64,000 bases of DNA from Myxococcota bacterium (GCA_022710975.1 JAKLGA010000017.1:62001-126000), one strand, 5' to 3'. Counted from the first letter of the stretch, positions 17,015 through 30,068 are shown. Notes: a model not told the origin generated them from the sequence alone. Numbers and translations: made by a program.

Positions 17015-17129
17015 GGGCAGGAGACGTTAGCAGAAGGCCGGGTGATCTGCGAGACCCGTGGTGGCGGCGGCGGCGGGCCCTGGGGTGAGGGGAGTCGCCG
17101 CGAAGGCGCCCAGCGCCGAGAATCGGGTC

Positions 17130-17158
17130 TTGTGCCGCGTAGTTGGCGGCGCTAGACT
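17130..17158 (+). promoter_or_regulatory. promoter of the ispDF - cysS - uvrBC operon
   Basis: TTGTGC (17130-17135), 17-base spacer, TAGACT (17153-17158). The ispDF ATG follows after nine bases with no ribosome site, so the transcript should be leaderless or nearly so. Confidence 0.55.
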
Positions 17159-17167
17159 GCCCGCCCG

Positions 17168-18382
17168 ATGGACGTGTCGCGCCACCTGGATGTCGCCCCT
17201 CCGCCGGCCTGGGTGCTGGTGCCGGCCGCTGGCCGGGGCGAGCGGTTCGGCGGCCCGGTGCCCAAGCAGTTCGCCCTGCTCGACGGGGCGCCGCTGCTGC
17301 ACCGCACGCTGCGCGCGCTGGCCGCCTGCCCGGGCGTGGCCGGGCTGGCCGTGGCCGTACCGGCCGAGCGGCTCGCGGACCCCGACCTGCTGCCCGCCGA
17401 GCTCGCCTCCTCCGGGCGGGCCGTGGTCTGCGCCGGCGGGGCGCGCCGCCTGGACTCGGTGCGCGCCGCGCTCCAGCGCGTCCCGCCCGGGGTCGCCCTG
17501 GTCCTGGTGCACGACGGCGCCCGACCGGCGGTGACGCCCGCGCTGGTCGCCCGGGTGGCCGCGGCGGCCTGGCGGGAGGGGGCCTGCGCGCCGGGGCTGC
17601 CGGTCCAGGAGACGCTCAAGGAGGTGGACGCGGCCGGCCGGGTGGTCAGGAGCGTCCCGCGCGGGCCGCTGGTCCTCGTCCAGACCCCGCAGGGCTTCCG
17701 CCGCGAGGTGCTGGAGGCCGCCTACCGCTGGCTGGAGGCCCACCCGCAGGCCGGTTTCACCGACGACGCCGGTCTGGTCGAGGCCAGCGGGCAGCCGGTG
17801 GCCTGCGTGCCCGGGGAGCCCGGGAACCTCAAGGTGACCCTGCCCGAGGACCTCGCGCGGCTCGCCCAGGCCGGCGGCCGGGTGGCGCGGGCCGCGCCGC
17901 GGGTGGGGCACGGCTACGACGTGCACCGGCTGGTCGAGGGGCGGCCGCTGGTGCTCTGCGGGGTGCGGGTGCCCTTCGAGCGCGGGCTGCTGGGACACTC
18001 GGACGCGGACGTGGGGCTGCACGCCCTGGGCGACGCCATCCTGGGCGCGGCCTGCCTCGGGGATCTCGGCCGGCACTTCCCGGACAGCGATCCGGCCTAC
18101 GCCGGCGCGGACAGCCGCGGGCTGCTGGCCGAGGTGGCGCGGCGCGCGGCCGCGGCCGGCTGGCGGGTGAGCTCGGCCGACCTCACCCTGGTGGTCCAGC
18201 GCCCGCGCCTGGCACCGCACCTGCCCGAGATGGTCCGGGCCATCGCCGGCCTGCTGGCGCTCCCGGACGACGCGGTCAGCGTCAAGGCCAAGACCGAGGA
18301 GGGCCTGGGCTTCACCGGCGCCGGCGAAGGCATCGCGGCGCACGCGGTGGCGGTCCTGGTGCGCACGGAGGGCGAGCCGTGA
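17168..18382 (+). CDS. ispDF: bifunctional IspD-IspF, MEP isoprenoid pathway
   Basis: A 404-residue fusion of two MEP-pathway enzymes. Residues about 15-235 are IspD (CDP-ME synthase): VLVPAAGRGERFGGPVPKQF is the CTP-binding loop, VHDGARPAV the central motif, and TDDAGLVE the C-terminal one. Residues about 245-404 are IspF (MEcPP synthase): GHGYDVHRL gives the zinc ligands Asp and His, LGHSDADVGLHALGDAILGA and DLGRHFPDSDP the active site, and KAKTEEGLGFTG the CDP pocket. The two act on non-consecutive steps (IspE acts between them); such fusions are known in several proteobacteria. First gene of a five-gene run; its TGA overlaps the GTG of the next gene. Confidence 0.93.
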   Translation: MDVSRHLDVAPPPAWVLVPAAGRGERFGGPVPKQFALLDGAPLLHRTLRALAACPGVAGLAVAVPAERLADPDLLPAELASSGRAVVCAGGARRLDSVRAALQRVPPGVALVLVHDGARPAVTPALVARVAAAAWREGACAPGLPVQETLKEVDAAGRVVRSVPRGPLVLVQTPQGFRREVLEAAYRWLEAHPQAGFTDDAGLVEASGQPVACVPGEPGNLKVTLPEDLARLAQAGGRVARAAPRVGHGYDVHRLVEGRPLVLCGVRVPFERGLLGHSDADVGLHALGDAILGAACLGDLGRHFPDSDPAYAGADSRGLLAEVARRAAAAGWRVSSADLTLVVQRPRLAPHLPEMVRAIAGLLALPDDAVSVKAKTEEGLGFTGAGEGIAAHAVAVLVRTEGEP

Positions 18383-19140
18383 GCGAGCCGCGCACGGACG
18401 AGGATCCCCGCCTGGAGCGCGAGGAGCAGGCCTTCTTCGATGGCGGCGGGGCCAGCCCCGCGCCCGAGGCCGATCCCATGGGCATCGGCCGCCGGGCCGA
18501 CGAGCGCGACCAGCGCCGGCTGCGCCAGCAGGTGTGGGTGTTCGTGCTGTTCCTCGTCCTGGCCGGGGTGCTGGTCTTCCTGCTGCGCGGCGAGCTCGGC
18601 TACTTCTTCGCCCCCGGCCAGCCCGTGGAGCTCGGCGCGGCCGAGGAGCTGGCGCCGGCCCCGCTCGCGGACGGCACCTTCGTGCGCCTGTCGGGCGTGG
18701 CCCGCGACATGTGCATCCGGGCGGAGGTGGCGTCCGGGCGCATGCGTTACCTGTACCTGCTCGGCTCCGAGACCGGGGCGCGCATGCTGGTGCAGTCCCC
18801 GGCCCCGCCTGGCGAGGGCTGCGCCGGCGCGGTGGAGCGGAGCTTCGAGGGCCGACTGCGCGATCTGGACCGGACCGACATGTACGCCGCGGTGCTGGGC
18901 TACTACCGGGAGAACTTCCCGGCGGCCCCGCGCGACGGCCCGATGTACCTGCTGGAGGACGGGCTGCGGCCGCGGGACCGGTGGGCGTACCCCGCGGCCC
19001 TGGCCGGCCTGCTGCTGGTGGCCGCGGCGAACGCCGCGCTGCTCGTGCGGCGCGCGAGGAGGCGCGCCCGCGCCGGGCGGGTCGCCGGGTCGGACGCCGG
19101 CGAAGGCGTCCACGAGGACGAAGGAGAGGAGAGCCGATGA
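18379..19140 (+). CDS. unknown two-helix membrane protein
   Basis: A 253-residue protein I do not recognise. The GTG at 18379 overlaps the ispDF stop by four bases. An acidic N-terminus (about 50 residues) precedes a clear membrane helix VWVFVLFLVLAGVLVFLL, then comes a soluble domain of about 130 residues starting with FVRLSGVARDMCIRAEV, and a second helix AYPAALAGLLLVAAANAALL followed by a run of Arg. The soluble part may be an OB-like beta domain (strands FVRLSGVA and MRYLYLLGS), which is only a guess. Two cysteines in it could pair. The gene is sandwiched between ispDF and cysS by stop-start overlaps at both ends, so it is co-translated with them. Confidence 0.7.
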   Translation: MSEPRTDEDPRLEREEQAFFDGGGASPAPEADPMGIGRRADERDQRRLRQQVWVFVLFLVLAGVLVFLLRGELGYFFAPGQPVELGAAEELAPAPLADGTFVRLSGVARDMCIRAEVASGRMRYLYLLGSETGARMLVQSPAPPGEGCAGAVERSFEGRLRDLDRTDMYAAVLGYYRENFPAAPRDGPMYLLEDGLRPRDRWAYPAALAGLLLVAAANAALLVRRARRRARAGRVAGSDAGEGVHEDEGEESR

Positions 19141-20708
19141 CGCTGCACGTCTGGAACAGCCTGAGCAACATGAAGGAGGAGTTCCGGCCGCTCGTCCCGG
19201 GCAGGGTCGGCATGTACGTGTGCGGGGTCACGGTCTACGACATGTGCCACGTCGGCCACGCGCGGGCTTACGTGACCGCGGACGTGGTCTACCGCTACCT
19301 GCGCCACCTCGGGCTCGAGGTCACCTACGTGCGCAACTTCACCGACGTGGACGACAAGATCATCAGGCGCGCCAACGAGCTGGGCGTGAGCAGCCGCGAG
19401 CTGGCCGATCGCTTCATCCGCGAGTTCCACGTGGACATGGACGCCCTCGGCATCCTGCGGCCGCAGATCGAGCCGCGGGTGACCGAGCACATCCCGGACA
19501 TCATCCACACCGTGGAGGCGCTGGTCGCCCGCGAGCACGCTTATGTCGTGGACGGCGACGTGTACTTCGACGTGGGCTCGTTCGCCCCCTACGGCAAGCT
19601 GTCCAAGCGCAACCTGGAGGACCTGCGCAGCGGGGCGCGGGTCGAGGTGGACGAGCGCAAGCGCAGCCCGCTCGACTTCGCGCTGTGGAAGACCTCCAAG
19701 CCCGGCGAGCCGTCCTGGCCCAGCCCCTGGGGCGCGGGCCGCCCGGGCTGGCACATCGAGTGCTCCACCATGAGCACCAAGTACCTGGGCGAGACCTTCG
19801 ACCTGCACGGCGGCGGCAAGGACCTAGTCTTCCCCCACCACGAGAACGAGATCGCCCAGAGCGAGGCCGCCACGGGCAAGCCCTTCGCCCGCGTGTTCGT
19901 GCACAACGGCTTCGTCAACATCGACAAGGAGAAGATGTCCAAGTCGCTGAACAACTTCTTCACCATCCGCGAGATGACCGGGCGCTACACGCCCGAGGCG
20001 CTGCGCTACTTCCTGCTGGGCACGCACTACCGCAGCCCCATCAACTTCGACGTGCTGTTCGTCTGCCCGGCCTGCCAGGCGAGCCTGGCGCGCGCGGACG
20101 TGGAGGGGCGGCGCTGCCCGGCCTGCGGCGCCGGGCTGGACGAGGCCCAGGCCCGCGCGGCGGTGCAGTTCCCGTCGCTGGAGGAGGCCCAGCGCAGGCT
20201 GCAGTACCTGTACACGACTTTCCAGCGCCTGCTGCTCGCGCTGGGCCAGGGCCTGACCGGGGCGGGTGAGATCCTGCGCGCGCCGGAGGTGGACGGCCTG
20301 CTGCCGCGCTTCCGCGAGGCCATGGACGACGACTTCAACGCGGCGGTCGGCCTGGCGGTGCTGGCCGACGCCACCCGTCTGGTCAACGAGGTGCTGGACA
20401 ACAAGGAGGGCCACGCCGCGGGCCTGGTGACCTCCACCGCCCAGCGGCTGCGGGAGGCCATCGACACCATGGGCGAGGTGCTGGGCATCCTGCGCTGCCC
20501 GCCCGAGGACGCCCTGTGCTGCCTGCGCGATCGCTGCCTGGCCTGCCGTGGGCTCGACGCCGCGGCCATCGACCGGCTGGTGGAGGAGCGCACGGCCGCC
20601 CGCAAGGCCAAGGACTTCGCCCGCGCCGACGCCCTCCGCAAGCAGCTCGGCGAGCTGGGCGTCGAGCTGATGGACTCGGGCAAGGGCACCAGCTGGAAGA
20701 TGAAGTAG
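19137..20708 (+). CDS. cysS: cysteinyl-tRNA synthetase with an inserted zinc ribbon
   Basis: A 523-residue class I aminoacyl-tRNA synthetase charging tRNA-Cys. [18 protein letters not shown] holds the zinc-binding Cys and the HIGH-like [14 protein letters not shown] and [16 protein letters not shown] are the further zinc/active-site motifs; KMSKS is at 266-270. It is some 60 residues longer than E. coli CysS. The excess is mostly an insertion after [12 protein letters not shown]310-P-A-C313 and C327-P-A-C330, a rubredoxin-like zinc knuckle, before the helix [12 protein letters not shown]. Three more Cys ([10 protein letters not shown]) appear near residue 465. The start overlaps the upstream stop (ATGA) after a strong AAGGAGAGGAG site. 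It is followed by uvrB after 20 bases. Confidence 0.95.
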   Translation: MTLHVWNSLSNMKEEFRPLVPGRVGMYVCGVTVYDMCHVGHARAYVTADVVYRYLRHLGLEVTYVRNFTDVDDKIIRRANELGVSSRELADRFIREFHVDMDALGILRPQIEPRVTEHIPDIIHTVEALVAREHAYVVDGDVYFDVGSFAPYGKLSKRNLEDLRSGARVEVDERKRSPLDFALWKTSKPGEPSWPSPWGAGRPGWHIECSTMSTKYLGETFDLHGGGKDLVFPHHENEIAQSEAATGKPFARVFVHNGFVNIDKEKMSKSLNNFFTIREMTGRYTPEALRYFLLGTHYRSPINFDVLFVCPACQASLARADVEGRRCPACGAGLDEAQARAAVQFPSLEEAQRRLQYLYTTFQRLLLALGQGLTGAGEILRAPEVDGLLPRFREAMDDDFNAAVGLAVLADATRLVNEVLDNKEGHAAGLVTSTAQRLREAIDTMGEVLGILRCPPEDALCCLRDRCLACRGLDAAAIDRLVEERTAARKAKDFARADALRKQLGELGVELMDSGKGTSWKMK

Positions 20709-20728
20709 CCGCCCACGGAGCGCCCGCC

Positions 20729-22714
<1,986 letters not shown>

Positions 22715-22721
22715 GGCGGGC

Positions 22722-24629
22722 ATGGACGCCGCCCGGCTCGAGCTCCTGCTCTCCAGCCTGCCCGCCCGGCCGGGCGTGTACCGCATGCTGGGCCGCGGCC
22801 GGGTGGTGCTGTACGTCGGCAAGGCCAAGAACCTGCGCCAGCGCGTGCGCTCCTACTTCCGGGCCTCCGGCGACGCGCGGCCCTTCGTGGCCGGCCTCCA
22901 GGGCCTGCTCGAGGAGCTCGAGTGGGTGGTGACCCCGTCCGAGAAGGACGCCCTGGCGCTCGAGCGCGAGCTCATCCACCGGGAGCGGCCGCGCTTCAAC
23001 ATCGATCTGCGGGACGACAAGAGCTTCCTGTCCATCCGCCTGAGCGCGCACCGCTTCCCGCGCCTGAGCCTGGAGCGTCGGCGGCCGGGCGGCGAGGCTC
23101 CCAGCCATGGCGGCCGACGGTTCGGCCCTTACACCTCGGCCGCCGCCGCCCGGGAGACCCTGCGGGCGGTGCAGATCATCTTCCAGCTGCGCACCTGCGC
23201 CGACGCGGTGTTCGCCCACCGCGCGCGACCCTGCCTGCTGCACCCCCTGGGCCGCTGCCTGGGGCCCTGCTGCCTGCCGGTGGAGGAGGGGAGCTACGCC
23301 CGGCGGGTGGAGGCCGCCGGCCGCTTCCTGCGCGGGCGGTTCGAGCCCGCGCTGGAGCTCCTCGGCGAGCGCATGCGCGCCGCCTCCGCGGCGCTGCGCT
23401 TCGAGGAGGCGGCGCGGCTGCGCGATCGGCTGCGGGCGGTCGAGGCCACCCTCGGCGCGCGGCAGGTGCTGGCCGATCTCGACGACGATCTGGACGTCTT
23501 CGGCCTGCACCGCGAGGGCGCCAGCGGCGTGATCCAGCTTCTGCAGGTGCGCGCCGGGCGCTGGCACGGGGCGCTGCGCTTCCCCTTCCGGGGGCTGGAG
23601 GCGCCCGCGGCCGATCTGCTGCGCCAGCTCCTCGGCCAGCACTACGCGGCCGGCGCCGAGGTGCCGCCCGTGGTGCTGCTGCCGGCCGAATGCCTGGGCG
23701 AGGACTGCGCAGAGGAGGGCGCCGGACCGGAGCAGGCCGCGGCCGGCGAGGCGCCGGCCCTCGAGCAGTGGCTGGGCGAGCTGCGCGGCGGCCGGGTGCG
23801 CGTCCTCTCGCCCCGCCGGGGGCGGCGACTCGAGCTCGTGCGCATGGCGGCCGAGAACGCCGCCCAGGCCCACCGGGCCAGCGCGGCGGAGGAGGGCGCG
23901 CGGGCCGAACGGCTGGCGCGGCTGCAGCGGCGCCTGGGCCTCTCGCGCCTGCCCCGGCGCATCGAGTGTTTCGACCTGTCCACCCTGGGGGGGCGGCAGA
24001 GCGTGGGCGCCATGGCGGTGCTGCAGGACGGGGAGCCGCGGCCCGCGGCCTACCGGCGCTACCGCATCCGCGAGGCGGCCACCGACTCGGACGTGGACAT
24101 GATGCGGGAGGTGCTCGGGCGCCGCCTGCGGCCGGTCCTGGCGGGCGAGGAGGCCGGGCCCGACCTGGTGGTCCTGGACGGCGGGCTCCAGCAGCTCGGG
24201 GCGGTGACGGCCCTGCTCCGCGAGCTGGGGGCGACCGGCGTGGAGGTCGTGGCGCTGGCCAAGGGCGGGCCCGGGCCGCTGCGGCACAAGGTGGCGCTGG
24301 AGCGGGTGTTCCTGCCGGGCCGCAAGAACCCGGTGCGGCTCGGCCCGGACAGCGACGAGCTCTTCCTGCTCAGCCGCGCGCGGGACGAGGCCCACCGCTT
24401 CGCCATCGGCTACCACCGGAAGCTCAGGCGCAAGGCCGCGGTCAGGAGCGCGCTCGAGGACGTGCCCGGGGTGGGGCCGGTGCTCAGGCGCCGGCTGCTC
24501 CTGCGCTTCGGCAGCCTGACCGGCGTCCGCCAGGCCGGCCCCGCGGCGCTGGCCGAGGTGCCCGGGGTGTCCGCCGCGCTGGCGGCGCGTATCGTCCAGC
24601 ATCTCGCGGAGATCGCAAGTAATCGGTGA
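22722..24629 (+). CDS. uvrC: UvrC, excinuclease ABC nuclease subunit
   Basis: A 635-residue UvrC. The N-terminal GIY-YIG-type nuclease is PGVYRMLGRGRVVLYVGKAKNLRQR; the UVR motif is near ASAALRFEEAARLRDRL; the RNase H-like second nuclease contains ECFDLSTLGG, SDVDMMREVL, VVLDGGLQQLG and HRFAIGYHRK, which keep the expected D-D-D-H residues. A C-terminal tandem helix-hairpin-helix (EDVPGVGPVLRRRLL and AEVPGVSAALAARI) closes it. The usual FDISHTQG reads FDLSTLGG here. It makes the 3' and 5' incisions with UvrB. The TGA overlaps the -35 element of the next gene's promoter. Confidence 0.95.
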   Translation: MDAARLELLLSSLPARPGVYRMLGRGRVVLYVGKAKNLRQRVRSYFRASGDARPFVAGLQGLLEELEWVVTPSEKDALALERELIHRERPRFNIDLRDDKSFLSIRLSAHRFPRLSLERRRPGGEAPSHGGRRFGPYTSAAAARETLRAVQIIFQLRTCADAVFAHRARPCLLHPLGRCLGPCCLPVEEGSYARRVEAAGRFLRGRFEPALELLGERMRAASAALRFEEAARLRDRLRAVEATLGARQVLADLDDDLDVFGLHREGASGVIQLLQVRAGRWHGALRFPFRGLEAPAADLLRQLLGQHYAAGAEVPPVVLLPAECLGEDCAEEGAGPEQAAAGEAPALEQWLGELRGGRVRVLSPRRGRRLELVRMAAENAAQAHRASAAEEGARAERLARLQRRLGLSRLPRRIECFDLSTLGGRQSVGAMAVLQDGEPRPAAYRRYRIREAATDSDVDMMREVLGRRLRPVLAGEEAGPDLVVLDGGLQQLGAVTALLRELGATGVEVVALAKGGPGPLRHKVALERVFLPGRKNPVRLGPDSDELFLLSRARDEAHRFAIGYHRKLRRKAAVRSALEDVPGVGPVLRRRLLLRFGSLTGVRQAGPAALAEVPGVSAALAARIVQHLAEIASNR

Positions 24630-24655
24630 CAAGCCGGGCGGGGTCGCGGTACTAT
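24626..24655 (+). promoter_or_regulatory. promoter of the DUF507 gene
   Basis: GTGACA (24626-24631), 18-base spacer, TACTAT (24650-24655), then a 28-base leader with GGAGGAG before the ATG. It begins inside the last codons of uvrC. Confidence 0.5.
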
Positions 24656-24683
24656 CCGGCCAGGCGACCGGAGGAGCCAAGCC

Positions 24684-25199
24684 ATGATCTACCCCAAGCT
24701 GATCCCGCCCGCGGCCCGCGAAATCGTCAAGACGCTGATGGACGCAGGCGACATCGAGGTGAGCGCGGACAAGGTCGAGGAGGCGCAGGAGGACTTCGCC
24801 TCCGTGCTGCGTGAGTATCACCGCCGCGACGAGGAGATCAGCCGGGAGGCCAAGGACGTGATGTCGCTGCGCGGCTGGGAGCAGGGCAAGTACCAGGAGG
24901 CCAAGCGCATCGTGGCGGGCCGGCGCGGGCTGCCGATGGGCGACGACGGGCTGGACTACGTCATCAACCAGATGCTGGAGTTCATGTTCCGCTCGGGCAA
25001 CATCGAGGAGGTCTTCGCCGAGGACCACGTCATGCGCAAGCGCCTGGCCGAGATCATCCGCAAGTACCAGAAGGTGTTCGAGGAGGTGGAGGCCGAGGTG
25101 CGCGGCAAGCTCCGCCACCTGCAGGAGGGCACCTCGGAGTGGGACGTCCAGTACCGCCGCATGCACGAGCAGGTGCGCCGCAACCGCGGCCTGCTGTGA
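24684..25199 (+). CDS. DUF507 family protein
   Basis: A 171-residue, charged, almost wholly helical cytoplasmic protein. MIYPKLIPPAAREIVKTLMDAGDIEV, the central VMSLRGWEQGKYQEAKRIVAGRRGLPMGDDGLDYVINQMLEFMF and the closing EVEAEVRGKLRHLQEGTSEWDVQY show the pattern of DUF507, a family widespread in deltaproteobacteria and Nitrospirae and without a known function. Strong ribosome site GGAGGAG. It has its own promoter and converges on the kinase gene. Confidence 0.75.
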   Translation: MIYPKLIPPAAREIVKTLMDAGDIEVSADKVEEAQEDFASVLREYHRRDEEISREAKDVMSLRGWEQGKYQEAKRIVAGRRGLPMGDDGLDYVINQMLEFMFRSGNIEEVFAEDHVMRKRLAEIIRKYQKVFEEVEAEVRGKLRHLQEGTSEWDVQYRRMHEQVRRNRGLL

Positions 25200-25202
25200 G
25201 GA

Positions 25203-25234
25203 GTCCGACGTCGGACGCGCCAGACGTGTCCGAC
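25203..25234. terminator. inverted repeats between convergent genes
   Basis: GTCCGACGTCGGAC (25203-25216) is a perfect 14-base palindrome, and its second half GTCGGAC can also pair with GTCCGAC at 25228-25234 across an 11-base loop. No T-run follows on either strand, so it would be a weak or factor-dependent bidirectional terminator, or a protein-binding site. Confidence 0.4.
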
Positions 25235-25249
25235 CGGTCCGCTGCCTGA

Positions 25250-27727
<2,478 letters not shown>

Positions 27728-27819
27728 CGAGCTGGGATCTCCACGCCGCAGCGGCATGCGAGGTCGGCCCTGGCCGAGACCCTCGCCTGGCCCGTAACGG
27801 ACGGATCTTCGCTGCACAA

Positions 27820-27848
27820 GTATTAGGTGCGTTGGAAAAGCAAGTCAA
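27820..27848 (-). promoter_or_regulatory. promoter of the PEGA kinase gene
   Basis: Minus strand: TTGACT (27848-27843), 17-base spacer, TAATAC (27825-27820). It lies in an AT-rich island (27800-27875) and leaves a leader of about 85 bases before the chosen ATG. Confidence 0.55.
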
Positions 27849-27869
27849 CTAAAATACAAGGAAAATCTC

Positions 27870-27899
27870 TTGACTTAGCGCGGTGCTGCGGGCTTAGAT
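27870..27899 (+). promoter_or_regulatory. promoter of the TPR-like protein gene
   Basis: TTGACT (27870-27875), 18-base spacer, TTAGAT (27894-27899), then a leader with GGAGGT seven bases before the GTG at 27938. Its -35 is 22 bases from the -35 of the divergent kinase promoter and has the same hexamer. Confidence 0.5.
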
Positions 27900-27937
27900 C
27901 GACCTTGAAGCCAACCGCTCTCTCGGAGGTCGCCCAC

Positions 27938-28864
27938 GTGCTAAGCCAGTCGGTGCGGCAGCCTGTCCTGTGCGTGTTCCTGGCCGCCGTCGTGCTGTGG
28001 ACCGGCCTGCCTGCTCTCGCCCAGCCGGTGCCCGGGGGGGGCAAGTCCGGCACGGATCTGCTCCAGGAGGCCAAGATCCTGTACGACAACCTCCAGTACA
28101 AGGAGGCCCTGGACAAGCTCAAGGAGGCCATCCGCACCAAGGGCAACTCGCGCGCCAACGTGACCGAGATCTACAAGCTGATGGGCTTCATCTACATCAT
28201 CCAGAACCAGAAGACGAACGCGCGCCGGGCCTTCGAGCTGCTGCTCAAGATCGATCCCAACTTCGAGATGAACCCGCTGCTGACATCGCCCAAGATGCTC
28301 GACTTCTTCAACGAGGTGAAGAACGAGCAGAAGAAGAAGGACCGGGTGATCATGCAGCACACGCCGGTCACCGAGAGCCCCGGGGCCGCGCGGGTCGAGG
28401 TCAAGGCCTACGTCGTGGACCTGCAGAAGAAGCTCAAGGGCATGAAGCTCTACTTCCGCAAGCGCGGCGATCCCAACTTCGCCGAGGCCGAGATGGCCGC
28501 CAGCCGCGACGTGGCCAAGGGCGCCGGCTCGATGACCTTCGTGGGCGCCATCCCCTTCGTGTGGGAGATCTACGAGGAGACCGAGCTGTTCATCGACTAC
28601 TACATCGCCGGCCTCGACGACCGCGGCAACTGGGTGGCCAACGCCGGCAGTCCGAAGGAGCCCTTCACCTTCCGCATGAACCTCATGACCGGCGAGCTGC
28701 CCGAGGGCGCGCGCAAGACCCCGCTGGTCAAGAGCTGGTGGTTCTGGACCCTCATCGGCGCGGCCGTGGCCGGGTTGGGCGTGGGGCTCTACTTCGGCAT
28801 CGACGCCGCCCTGCAAGAGCCACCGCCGCCCACCACGGGCCAGGCGGTGCTGGTGTTCCAGTGA
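27938..28864 (+). CDS. exported TPR-like protein with C-terminal membrane helix
   Basis: A 308-residue protein. GTG at 27938 has GGAGGT seven bases upstream and gives a clean signal peptide ending in ALA-Q near residue 30; an ATG far upstream would start ahead of the promoter. Residues about 40-125 contain TPR-like helices (EAKILYDNLQYKEALDKLKEAI, YKLMGFIYIIQNQKTNARRAF). A beta-rich middle (VEVKAYVVDLQKKLKGMKLYFRKRG) is followed by FVWEIYEETELFIDYYIAG and a C-terminal membrane helix WWFWTLIGAAVAGLGVGLYFGI. This plan (TPR, Ig-like, TM) is common for periplasmic proteins of unknown role in myxobacteria. Next to a kinase and a small lipoprotein; a functional link is only inferred. Confidence 0.72.
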   Translation: MLSQSVRQPVLCVFLAAVVLWTGLPALAQPVPGGGKSGTDLLQEAKILYDNLQYKEALDKLKEAIRTKGNSRANVTEIYKLMGFIYIIQNQKTNARRAFELLLKIDPNFEMNPLLTSPKMLDFFNEVKNEQKKKDRVIMQHTPVTESPGAARVEVKAYVVDLQKKLKGMKLYFRKRGDPNFAEAEMAASRDVAKGAGSMTFVGAIPFVWEIYEETELFIDYYIAGLDDRGNWVANAGSPKEPFTFRMNLMTGELPEGARKTPLVKSWWFWTLIGAAVAGLGVGLYFGIDAALQEPPPPTTGQAVLVFQ

Positions 28865-28881
28865 GCCGGGGAGGTCGCGCC

Positions 28882-29334
28882 ATGCACTCGAGACTACGCA
28901 CCCTGGGTGGACTGGCGGCCCTGCTGCTGCTCGCCTGGCTTCCAGCCTGCGGCCAGGAGCCCCTGGCCACCCTCGACCTGGCGCTCGAGTTCGGACCGGA
29001 CACCCTGCCGCCCGATACCTACGCGGTGCGCGTGTACGTGCTGCCCGCGCTGCTCGAGGACGGGACCACGGTGGAGTGCGAGATGTTCGTCGGGCCGACC
29101 GCGACCGAGCGCATCTACGACTACACGACCGAGCTGGTGGTCGCGCCGCAGCTGCTGACGGTCGAGGTGGGGGGCGACCGGGCCGTGCTGGTCGAGGACC
29201 TGCCCGAGGGTCTGCTGGTGTTCGTGGTGGAGGCCCTCGACCAGAGCAACTCGACGCTGGCCTGGGGCTGTGGCAAGGGGCAGATCAGCCGCGGCCAGAA
29301 GACCTTCATCTCGATCTTCCTCGAGATCACCTGA
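28882..29334 (+). CDS. small lipoprotein of unknown function
   Basis: A 150-residue lipoprotein: signal peptide with LAWLPAC lipobox (Cys near residue 23), then a beta-rich domain (ATLDLALEFGPDTLPPDTYAVRVYVLP, then QLLTVEVGGDRAVLVEDLPEGLLVFVVEALD, ending KTFISIFLEIT). It looks like an immunoglobulin-like sandwich. GGGGAGG precedes the ATG, 17 bases after the TPR-like gene, so they are probably cotranscribed. I do not recognise a named family. Confidence 0.65.
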   Translation: MHSRLRTLGGLAALLLLAWLPACGQEPLATLDLALEFGPDTLPPDTYAVRVYVLPALLEDGTTVECEMFVGPTATERIYDYTTELVVAPQLLTVEVGGDRAVLVEDLPEGLLVFVVEALDQSNSTLAWGCGKGQISRGQKTFISIFLEIT

Positions 29335-29348
29335 GCTCCGGTCCCGCG

Positions 29349-30050
29349 GTGGACGCCTCGCCCCCGACTCCGCCGGTACGACTTCTCAGCACCGAGCCGC
29401 GCAAGATCTGGCTCGAGGTGCTGGTCATGTACGCCCTGGCCATCGGGCTGATCGGGCTCTTCAAGGGCCTGAGCTTCGTGCCCTTCATCCGCGAGAACCT
29501 GTGGGGCATCGCCGGCATCGTGTTCCTGTTCCTGCCGCTGGAGTACCTGAATCGCCGCCGGGCCGACCTGGCCGCCTTCGGGTTGACCTGGCGTGGCCTG
29601 GGGCGCGGCCTGCTGTGGGCCGGCCTGCTCGCGGCGATCGCCTTCCCGCTGTACATCCCCGCCTACCGCTGGTGGTTCGGCCGCAGCGAGTTCCAGCTCG
29701 CCCTGCCGGGTAACTTCTGGCAGGAGGTGGTCGGCAACTTCCTGCTGGTGGCCCTGCCCGAGGAGGCCTTCTACCGGGGCTACATGCAGACCCGCCTGGA
29801 CCAGGTCTTCCGCGGCCGGGTGCGCGTGCTGGGCGCCGAGCTCGGCTGGGGGGCGGTGCTGGCCACTGCCCTGTTCGCCCTGGGGCACCTGGTGGAGTTC
29901 CGCCTCGACCGGCTGGGCACCTTCCTGCCCGGGCTGGTCTTCGCCTGGCTGCGCGCCCGCACCGGCACCATCGCCGCGGGGGTGGTGTTCCACGCGCTGT
30001 GCAACCTGTGGGCCCAGGTGCTGCGCTACGGCTACTTCGGGACGGGCTAG
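29349..30050 (+). CDS. CPBP-family intramembrane glutamic protease (possible myxosortase)
   Basis: A 233-residue polytopic membrane protein of the CAAX/CPBP protease family. The signature is complete: E138-E139-AFY-R143 (PEEAFYRGYMQTRL), H180 (FALGHLV) and H215-ALCN219. About seven helices are visible. The GTG at 29349 is the first in-frame start after the lipoprotein stop; its ribosome site is poor, suggesting coupling. Some CPBP proteases of Myxococcota (myxosortases) are reported to process MYXO-CTERM proteins, and this window encodes a MYXO-CTERM-like subtilase at 45.7 kb. Assignment as its protease is inference; general CPBP membership is firm. Confidence 0.85.
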   Translation: MDASPPTPPVRLLSTEPRKIWLEVLVMYALAIGLIGLFKGLSFVPFIRENLWGIAGIVFLFLPLEYLNRRRADLAAFGLTWRGLGRGLLWAGLLAAIAFPLYIPAYRWWFGRSEFQLALPGNFWQEVVGNFLLVALPEEAFYRGYMQTRLDQVFRGRVRVLGAELGWGAVLATALFALGHLVEFRLDRLGTFLPGLVFAWLRARTGTIAAGVVFHALCNLWAQVLRYGYFGTG

Positions 30051-30068
30051 GAGCTCTTCGCGCGGGCG

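Noticed and set aside
27728-27817. Longer N-terminus for the kinase (ATG 27757 or start at 27817).
   Set aside because: Residues before MGTQFGKFQLL are Arg/Gly-rich and not kinase-like; the ATG at 27727 has GGAG upstream.
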